Positions 58,619 through 64,000 of a stretch of 64,000 nucleotides of DNA are shown piece by piece. The stretch is taken from contig JBFMBP010000144.1 of the NCBI GenBank assembly GCA_040755155.1, forward strand, positions 1 through 64,000, read 5' to 3'. A program made the translations under genes and the position numbers. Source of the stretch: Candidatus Omnitrophota bacterium (GTDB lineage Bacteria > Hinthialibacterota > Hinthialibacteria > Hinthialibacterales > Hinthialibacteraceae). The notes below the pieces were generated by a model that worked only from the letters and a program-made list of their open reading frames with translations, searched no databases and was not told the origin of the DNA. Numbering within the stretch: the stretch's first letter is position 1; the number at the start of each line of letters is the position of its first letter.

Positions 58619-59266
58619 TTAATGCCGATTTTCAAAAAAGGTTGCGTCTTGTTTTTCCATTTGTTTTCGGAGCCGTTTGAGTCCCCGATGGATCAAGGAT
58701 TTAACGGTTCCCATTCGCTTGCCCAAGATTTGCGAGATTTCGAAATATTCGAGGTTTTCGAAAAACCGAAAGGCGATGACTTCCTGGTAGCGCATCGGCA
58801 GATTGGAGATTTCCCGGTGCAGATGCGCATATTGCTTCATGCTTGCTTCTCGTTCTTCGACGTTCAACCCGTGAAAATAGATTCGTTCAATATCTTCCTT
58901 CCAAAGGAAGGTTTGTTCGGTCGTTCTTCTGCGCTTCTCTTTGCGAAAAAACATTCGCAATTCGTTGAGGGCGATGCGATACAACCAGGCGCGGAACGGC
59001 GCTTTATGGTGGTACTTGGGGAGGGCGTTCAGAGCGTTGAAGAAGGTATTGGAGGTTAACTCTTCGGCGGCGTTTTTATTCAGGGTTCGGCGATATATGT
59101 AGTTGAGAATAGCGCTGTAGTGGATTTCGTATAATTGTCCGAAGGCGGCGGCGCTTGTCTTGGCATGTTCTACCAATGTTTTCTCGGATTCGATGTCAGC
59201 GCATTCGTCTGTATTCGCCGCAACGATCTTTTCCAGTTTTCGCAACGCCTGCGAGATGGCCGTCAT
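58619..59266 (-). CDS. ECF-type RNA polymerase sigma factor
   Basis: A 215-residue sigma-70 family factor. The ATG at 59266 has GGAG 7 bases upstream and is preferred over the earlier one. Region 2 includes FGQLYEIHYSAILNYIYRRT and AFRAWLYRIALNELRMFFRK; region 4 has LPMRYQEVIAFRFFENLEYF and KRMGTVKSLIHRGLKRLRK, the promoter -35 binding helix. It should direct transcription of a small regulon on an envelope-type signal. The gene for a likely membrane anti-sigma factor follows. Confidence 0.88.
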   Translation of the reverse strand: MTAISQALRKLEKIVAANTDECADIESEKTLVEHAKTSAAAFGQLYEIHYSAILNYIYRRTLNKNAAEELTSNTFFNALNALPKYHHKAPFRAWLYRIALNELRMFFRKEKRRRTTEQTFLWKEDIERIYFHGLNVEEREASMKQYAHLHREISNLPMRYQEVIAFRFFENLEYFEISQILGKRMGTVKSLIHRGLKRLRKQMEKQDATFFENRH

Positions 59267-59509
59267 ATTTTTGCTCCGTAGTAATGTATCCGTCATTTAC
59301 CTTAATGACGAAGCGTGAAATTTGTTGCAGTACGATTGATGTTTTTTGTATCGCAGGAAGAAAACGGGGCGAGTAAAGATATCAAAGCAAGCGAATGACA
59401 ATACAAGATGGTTCACGTTTTTCAATCCATCGGTTTTTTAAGTGATGGAATAATTGTCTGGTTTTAAGATAATAGATCGGCTATTGCGATCAGCATCTAT
59501 CGATAACGG

Positions 59510-60457
59510 TTAAACGGGGCGCGTCAGGAAACGCTTCATCGCCGGACTCATCCAACCGATGAAACCTAAAACAATGTGATAAATCAGCAAGACGAGAAAC
59601 ATCAATCCGAAAACGACGGCTGCATTCACGGCGTCGGGATAATGGGCGCGGGAAAAAAACGCCATCAAAATCGCTTCCCGCACGCCTACGCCGTAGATGG
59701 AAATTGGTAGCAATCCTGCTAACGATCCAAAAGCGGCGAAAGCGAAGGCGTAGTAAAGCGAAAGGCTATACCCCGTTCCTCGAAAGAGCAGGAATATCAT
59801 CCAATAGTTAAGACCCCATATTGCCAAAGAATAAAGCGCCATCGCTGCCCATTGGTTGGGAGAAATGTTTCTGAAGGATCGGGTGCAGACGTGGATTTTT
59901 TCTTCTACATCGACGGCAATTTTTTCGGGAATCATGCGCATAGCCAGAGTTAGAAGCGCCTTGCGATAGATGTACATTCCCAAGGGCGCCGCTAAGAGGA
60001 AAAGCGCCATAGCGAAATAATAATAAGCCTGTTCCGGCATTAAATCCCGGCAGACGAGGATGCCCGCGGCGACGTAAAACAACAACGCGAAAATATCCAT
60101 GACTCGTTCCAGAAACGAGGACATGAAAGCGCCGCGAAAAGAGGCTCCTGCATTCATAAGAAATTTCACCTTAGCAAATTCGCCAAGGCGCCCCGGCGTC
60201 AGGCTGCCGAAGAAAAAGCCTGATGTCGCCACGGCGAAATTTTCCCAAAACGAAATAGGAATGGATTCGTTGCGCAGCAGCATCTGCCAACGCAAAACGC
60301 GCAGCGTCCATTGGGCGAGATGAAACGGAATCACGAGCGCCAATACGCTGAAACGCAAAGAACCTACTCTAGCGCCCAAGGTTCCGATATCGACAATCCA
60401 ACCCAATAAATAAACGAAGATCGCCACGCCGATGAGTTTATAAAATAGAGATTTCAT
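59510..60457 (-). CDS. YbhN-like (UPF0104/LPG synthase TM) membrane protein
   Basis: A 315-residue polytopic protein of the UPF0104/YbhN family, with about 7-8 helices. Characteristic blocks are SFWENFAVATSGFFFGSLTPGRLGEFAKV, MSSFLERVMDIFALLFYV, and GLLPISIYGVGVREAILMAFF, the conserved PxxPGGxGxxE-like region near the C-terminus. The family is linked to lipid flipping and aminoacyl-phosphatidylglycerol synthesis, but no catalytic domain is attached here. The gene follows the Gfo/Idh gene by 9 bases. Confidence 0.8.
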   Translation of the reverse strand: MKSLFYKLIGVAIFVYLLGWIVDIGTLGARVGSLRFSVLALVIPFHLAQWTLRVLRWQMLLRNESIPISFWENFAVATSGFFFGSLTPGRLGEFAKVKFLMNAGASFRGAFMSSFLERVMDIFALLFYVAAGILVCRDLMPEQAYYYFAMALFLLAAPLGMYIYRKALLTLAMRMIPEKIAVDVEEKIHVCTRSFRNISPNQWAAMALYSLAIWGLNYWMIFLLFRGTGYSLSLYYAFAFAAFGSLAGLLPISIYGVGVREAILMAFFSRAHYPDAVNAAVVFGLMFLVLLIYHIVLGFIGWMSPAMKRFLTRPV

Positions 60458-60466
60458 GGAAGGAAT

Positions 60467-61453
60467 TTATAAATCGGTCATGACTTGGCGATCCGCCGCG
60501 TCGCGCAATTTCAATACAACTTCCGTTATGCGATAACAATCTTCGGCGGGGACGACCAACTCTTCCCGCCCTTCGATCGCCGCGATCAGGTTGGGGAACT
60601 GAGCGCCGTTCGGCGGCGCGGGAACGATATGTTTTTTCTCGTTTTTCGTCATTAGGAAGACTTGATCGCCGATCAATTCGACGATGCCGTCGACGCCCGC
60701 AATGCGCAAGCGGTCGTCGCCCCACGCATCCGCGTTTTCCGGACGGCAGTAATCGAGGCGGGTGGAGATGGTCGCGCCATTGTTCGCCAGGAGAATCATG
60801 CTGGCGGTATTCTCCATTTCCTTCAGTTCAGGCTTGCCGACGTTATGATGAAAAGCGGCGCCTTTCACGAATTCCAAACCGCTGCACCAGCGGATCAGAT
60901 CGAGAGAATGGCAGGCGATATAAGGGATGGTTCCCGCGAACGATCCCCGTTTTTTCATCCATTCCGGACGGTCGCCGACTTTATAGGATTTCTGCGCCGA
61001 ACATTGCGCCACTGCGCCGATGGCGCCCGAATGGACGATCTCGCGCACTTTTCGGTATACGCCGTAGAAACGCATAACCAGCATCATGGTCAGCGTTGTA
61101 TTGGCTTCGGCGACAGCTTTTTTGATGCGCTCCAAATCCTCCAAATTAGCGGCCAGCGGTTTTTCCGAATAGATATGGCAGCCCGCCCGCGCGGCGTCGA
61201 TAATCGCCTGCGCCCGCGTCCCGTGCGGAGTATAAACGGCGGCGATGTCGAGCGCTTCTTTTTCCAGCATCTCGCGGTAATCGTCGTAAACTTTGGTTTC
61301 AGCCGTAAAAGCGGTGAAGGATTTGACGCGGTCGGCGCTGCGCTCGCCTACTCGCGCTATTGCGGCGAGCCGGACGTTTTTCATCCCGGCGATTGCTTCG
61401 AGAGTATATCCGATATGGTCTTCCCAGCCGATCATTCCGACGCGGTAAATCAT
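60467..61453 (-). CDS. Gfo/Idh/MocA-family oxidoreductase
   Basis: A 328-residue NAD(P)-dependent sugar-type dehydrogenase. The ATG at 61453 follows AAAGGGCG. The N-terminus reads VGMIGWEDHIGYTLEAI rather than a standard GxGxxG, so nucleotide binding may be weakened. The family lysine is in HIYSEKPLAANLEDLE, and the C-terminal alpha/beta domain has GAIGAVAQCSAQKSYKVGDR. The substrate is unknown. The YbhN-like gene follows 9 bases after, so they form an operon. Confidence 0.82.
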   Translation of the reverse strand: MIYRVGMIGWEDHIGYTLEAIAGMKNVRLAAIARVGERSADRVKSFTAFTAETKVYDDYREMLEKEALDIAAVYTPHGTRAQAIIDAARAGCHIYSEKPLAANLEDLERIKKAVAEANTTLTMMLVMRFYGVYRKVREIVHSGAIGAVAQCSAQKSYKVGDRPEWMKKRGSFAGTIPYIACHSLDLIRWCSGLEFVKGAAFHHNVGKPELKEMENTASMILLANNGATISTRLDYCRPENADAWGDDRLRIAGVDGIVELIGDQVFLMTKNEKKHIVPAPPNGAQFPNLIAAIEGREELVVPAEDCYRITEVVLKLRDAADRQVMTDL

Positions 61454-61548
61454 AATTCGCCCTTTCATGCTGGTTGTTCTAGCCCGTTTCGGGTTTTAGG
61501 ATATCCGATAATCGAAAAACATTACAGTAGCCGCAGATTGGATTAGGC

Positions 61549-62259
61549 ATGAACGATGCGCCGCTGGATATGTTAATCTTCGCTCCCCATCCCGACGACG
61601 CCGAACTGGGTATGGGCGGAACCATTTTGAAATCGATCGCCGCCGGAAAGCGCGTGGGCGTCATCGACCTTACCCGGGGCGAGTTAGGAACCAAAGGCGA
61701 CGCCGCCGCCCGCGCCCGTGAAGCGCATGAAGCCTCCCAAGCGATGGGCTTGCATTACCGGGGCAATCTCGATCTGGGCGACGGGAAAGTAGCGGATAAC
61801 GAAGAGAATCGCCGCAAGGCTATCGACGCCATTCGGCGTTTTCGCAGTTCGCAGGTTTACGTTTGTCCGCCCTTTGACCGGCATCCCGATCACCAAGCGG
61901 CGGCGAAATTGATCCAAGCCGCCTTTTTCCTGGCGCGCCTGCCCAAACTGGAAACGGAATATCCCGCCTTCTCCCCCCGGCGCTTGTTTTACTATTTCAT
62001 CCACGATTGGCGGACGATCTCTTTCGCTGTGGATATCACCGGCTATTTCCCCAAAAAGAAAGAAATATTATTAACCTATCGCAGCCAATTCATCGATCCC
62101 GATCTGCCGCCGGATTACCGCTATATCGGAACCAGCCATTATTTTCAGCAGATCGAAGCCTATAATCGAACCATCGGCGCCGCCATCGGCGTGGAATTCG
62201 CCGAGGGATATTTTTCCGAATCGCCTATTTCCCTTCCACTTCCAACCAACCTAGAGTAA
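61549..62259 (+). CDS. BshB1-like N-acetylglucosaminyl-malate deacetylase
   Basis: A 236-residue PIG-L/LmbE zinc deacetylase. The metal motif is FAPHPDDAELGMGG (HPDD). Next come DLTRGELGTKGDAAARAREA, NLDLGDGKV, PPFDRHPDHQAA (HPDH, third ligand) and LLTYRSQF. DLTRGE-GTxG is the signature of the bacillithiol deacetylase BshB1, which releases acetate from GlcNAc-malate. This suggests that the organism makes bacillithiol, but bshA and bshC are not seen in the window. Divergent from the Gfo/Idh operon. Confidence 0.82.
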   Translation: MNDAPLDMLIFAPHPDDAELGMGGTILKSIAAGKRVGVIDLTRGELGTKGDAAARAREAHEASQAMGLHYRGNLDLGDGKVADNEENRRKAIDAIRRFRSSQVYVCPPFDRHPDHQAAAKLIQAAFFLARLPKLETEYPAFSPRRLFYYFIHDWRTISFAVDITGYFPKKKEILLTYRSQFIDPDLPPDYRYIGTSHYFQQIEAYNRTIGAAIGVEFAEGYFSESPISLPLPTNLE

Positions 62260-62349
62260 AAACAACATGACCGAAGTTGGCTTGCTATCGATTGGATGGC
62301 CCATGACCGGCAATATGGTAATGGGCGGTTGGGAGGAGCTGGATCATCC

Positions 62350-63456
62350 ATGTTGAATTTCGATTCCTGGCAGCGTTGCGAAACCGCGCGAAATCTCTTG
62401 AACTGGGCGCTTCCCGAATCGGGAGCTATCGTATTGGACGTCGGCGGATATCCGGGACGAATGCAATCCATGGCGCCGCAGCATGATTGGGTGATTTGCG
62501 ATCCCCGGGCGGACGCTCCCGGCAATCAGGTGCGGGCAGGCGGCGAAAATTTGCCGTTCGCCGACAGCGTTTTCGATTTTTGCGTTTGCCTGGACGTATT
62601 GGAGCATATCGCCCCGGAAAAGCGTCCGCTATTCTTGAGCGAAATGCGGCGAGTCGCCAAGCAAGGAATCATTCTCTCGTTTCCCCATAATCATCCACTA
62701 GTAATAGCGGCGGAAAAGAACATCGGCGAGACCTATCGGCGATTGTACGAAAAAGATCATCCCTGGCTTGGGGAACACGCCCAATATCCCTTGCCGGAGA
62801 TAGAGGAAATCGCGGCGCAATTGAAAAAACAGGGCGGCGAATCCGCCATCTTCAATGTGGGTTCGCTGCGCCGATGGACTCAATTGCAATCTATCGATAT
62901 TTTGCTGGAAGCGATTCCCGGCAGTCTGGACGCGGCCAAGAAACTGGACGAGTGGTATAAGGAAAAACTCTTCCCCTGCGACTTCAATCCGCCAACATAT
63001 CGGAAAATGATTCTTCATCTTTTCGCGGCGGAAGAACCGTTGAGCCTAGGGTTGGTCCATCCTTCGATGGAGGAGGAGACGGAAGCGGATAACGAGTTTT
63101 TCCACCGCGCCGTTTTGGAAATACTAAACCTTCTTCTCTCTCAACAAGCATCCTTCAAGCCCAAAGAGCCAATACCTCCTTTGGATGAGAAGAAAGAACC
63201 CAAGGAAATCAGCGAAGAAAAAACCGAAGAGAAAGAAGAACCGCTCCTTCCCGTTGTCGAGGAAGCCGTGGCGGGGGAAATGAAGGAATACGTCCAACGT
63301 TTGGAGCGCAGTCTCCAACTTTGGGAAGAGACGTATTCCTCCGCCATCCAGCGTATGGCCGATATCAGCCGCTGGCGGGACAACCTGGAAAAGCGCAAGA
63401 GTTTTAAAATCTATAAACGGATAGCGCATCTTTTTGGAAGGAAAATCGAAAATTGA
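62350..63456 (+). CDS. SAM-dependent methyltransferase with acidic coiled-coil tail
   Basis: A 368-residue protein from the ATG at 62350 (GGAGGAGC upstream). The class I methyltransferase half has motif I IVLDVGGYPGRM, VICDPRADAPG, LPFADSVFDFCVCLDVLEHI and ILSFPHNHPL. Residues from ~180 are helical, ending in a Glu/Lys-rich segment (KKEPKEISEEKTEEKEE) and a coiled-coil-like tail. The Asp/Glu of motif I appear intact, but the substrate is unknown; similar proteins occur in polysaccharide clusters. Same strand and 90 bases from the deacetylase gene. Confidence 0.78.
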   Translation: MLNFDSWQRCETARNLLNWALPESGAIVLDVGGYPGRMQSMAPQHDWVICDPRADAPGNQVRAGGENLPFADSVFDFCVCLDVLEHIAPEKRPLFLSEMRRVAKQGIILSFPHNHPLVIAAEKNIGETYRRLYEKDHPWLGEHAQYPLPEIEEIAAQLKKQGGESAIFNVGSLRRWTQLQSIDILLEAIPGSLDAAKKLDEWYKEKLFPCDFNPPTYRKMILHLFAAEEPLSLGLVHPSMEEETEADNEFFHRAVLEILNLLLSQQASFKPKEPIPPLDEKKEPKEISEEKTEEKEEPLLPVVEEAVAGEMKEYVQRLERSLQLWEETYSSAIQRMADISRWRDNLEKRKSFKIYKRIAHLFGRKIEN

Positions 63457-63510
63457 TGGAGAGACGAACGTCTTGAATGAGGTAAGCCCTCCCTTAATTA
63501 ATAATTGATT

Positions 63511-63519
63511 TGGTATAAT
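63511..63519 (+). promoter_or_regulatory. Extended -10 promoter upstream of final gene
   Basis: TGGTATAAT, a perfect extended -10 element, lies 188 bases before the start of the last gene. The -35 region is poor (TTAATT at wrong spacing), which extended -10 promoters tolerate. A long leader would follow. Confidence 0.35.
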
Positions 63520-63707
63520 ATTAAGTGTAATATCCGATAGAATATGTTAGTTGGTTGTTTTTTGGAGAGAGTCCCTAATATCCTTTTTTCAATGATATGA
63601 CATCTCAAAATAATCGTCCTTCCATCCTATTCGATTGCAATCAAAGCGGCGCCTTTTGGAAGCCCGCTCGAATCTTTCCCCTATTGACAGGCTAAGAAAT
63701 AATCCTC

Positions 63708-64000
63708 ATGGATCCAATCGAAAAGAACAATATGAATTCCGAATCCGGCGTCCCGGAGAGAACCGGTTCCGGCGCTGATTCCTCTTCATCGCCCGACTCG
63801 AATGCGGCGCTGCAGGAAAAACCTCGTGCGGAGCGTAAAAGAACCAGCCGCCGCAAAAAACCGGCGGAATCGGCCGTTTCATCCGAGCCGCCCGCCGCCG
63901 AATCCAAAGAAGAAACGGCCATTTCCCCGCCAAAGCAGGAACCGTCCGTTGCGGCGCAGGAACAAAAATCCGGCGCAGCGCCTCATCCCAGCCGGCAACG
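63708..64000 (+). CDS. Low-complexity basic/proline-rich protein N-terminus (cut by window edge)
   Basis: An open frame from the ATG at 63708 to the window edge, about 97 codons. It reads MDPIEKNNMNSESGVPERTG, then Ser/Ala-rich and Arg/Lys-rich stretches (KPRAERKRTSRRKKPAE, PPKQEPSVAAQEQKS). The composition suggests a disordered extension, as found before Rho or RNase-type domains in some phyla, but the identity is not determined here. No strong ribosome site is visible. Confidence 0.6.
   Translation, partial: MDPIEKNNMNSESGVPERTGSGADSSSSPDSNAALQEKPRAERKRTSRRKKPAESAVSSEPPAAESKEETAISPPKQEPSVAAQEQKSGAAPHPSRQ

Noticed and set aside
59155-59376. Plus-strand 73-codon frame opposite the sigma factor
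   Set aside because: It is antisense to the well-supported sigma gene and shows no protein features.

Overview
The window looks like a chromosome segment of an uncultivated Gram-negative bacterium. An OmpA-type envelope protein, a Tat-dependent secreted protein, many large Sec-secreted proteins, sigma-54 regulators, a bacillithiol-type deacetylase and DXP-pathway isoprenoid synthesis all point that way. GC is near 50% in core genes and lower in the islands. The phylum cannot be fixed from the sequence; the mix of FGE-sulfatase-like proteins, secreted beta-propeller or toroid proteins and abundant palindromic repeats resembles Planctomycetes-like or FCB/PVC-like candidate phyla (inference).

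Region 1 (1-13.1 kb) is an integrated mobile element. A tyrosine integrase lies next to a 3' tRNA-Gln fragment (attachment site) at 13037-13088, which marks the right end; the left end is outside the window. Reading leftwards on the minus strand, the cargo is a PLD-nuclease/SNF2-helicase gene, an Eco57I-type methyltransferase gene, two overlapping tiny genes, a relic of a second methyltransferase 3' end, a RelE-like/DUF2283 pair, an AlpA-like HTH gene, and a primase fragment fused in frame to an IS21 transposase, followed by the start of istB. Helicase plus methyltransferase form a probable two-gene restriction or anti-phage system.

Region 2 (13.1-23.5 kb) is a decayed accessory zone. It holds a frameshifted ParB-like relic, a secreted protein with two FGE-sulfatase domains, a truncated sigma-54 AAA+ gene with an ISL3-like transposase relic, a membrane-anchored BNR-repeat protein, and a toxin-antitoxin-SecB-like chaperone operon. 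In that operon the toxin gene is broken by a frameshift and by a 228-bp MITE. A second MITE copy nearby carries a nested IS4-like MITE with a 10-bp target duplication.

Region 3 (23.5-30 kb) is a minus-strand two-component operon: PAS histidine kinase, two tandemly duplicated NtrC-like regulators and a stand-alone receiver. The kinase-proximal regulator copy has lost its key ATPase and sigma-54 contact residues. An OmpA-like protein and a CbiX/SirB-type chelatase gene follow.

Region 4 (30-64 kb) is mostly core: eno-ftsB-like, an initiator tRNA, HU, an Asp23-like protein, a 1329-residue secreted protein, an OYE/GltD fusion, dacB, dxr, gyrB with a near-consensus promoter, nadE, secreted propeller or toroid proteins, a Tat-exported TIM-barrel protein, an EIIA protein, a sigma/putative anti-sigma pair, a YbhN-like membrane protein, a Gfo/Idh oxidoreductase, a BshB1-like deacetylase, a methyltransferase, and the start of a basic low-complexity protein at the right edge. 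Intergenic gaps carry several families of palindromic and dispersed repeats.
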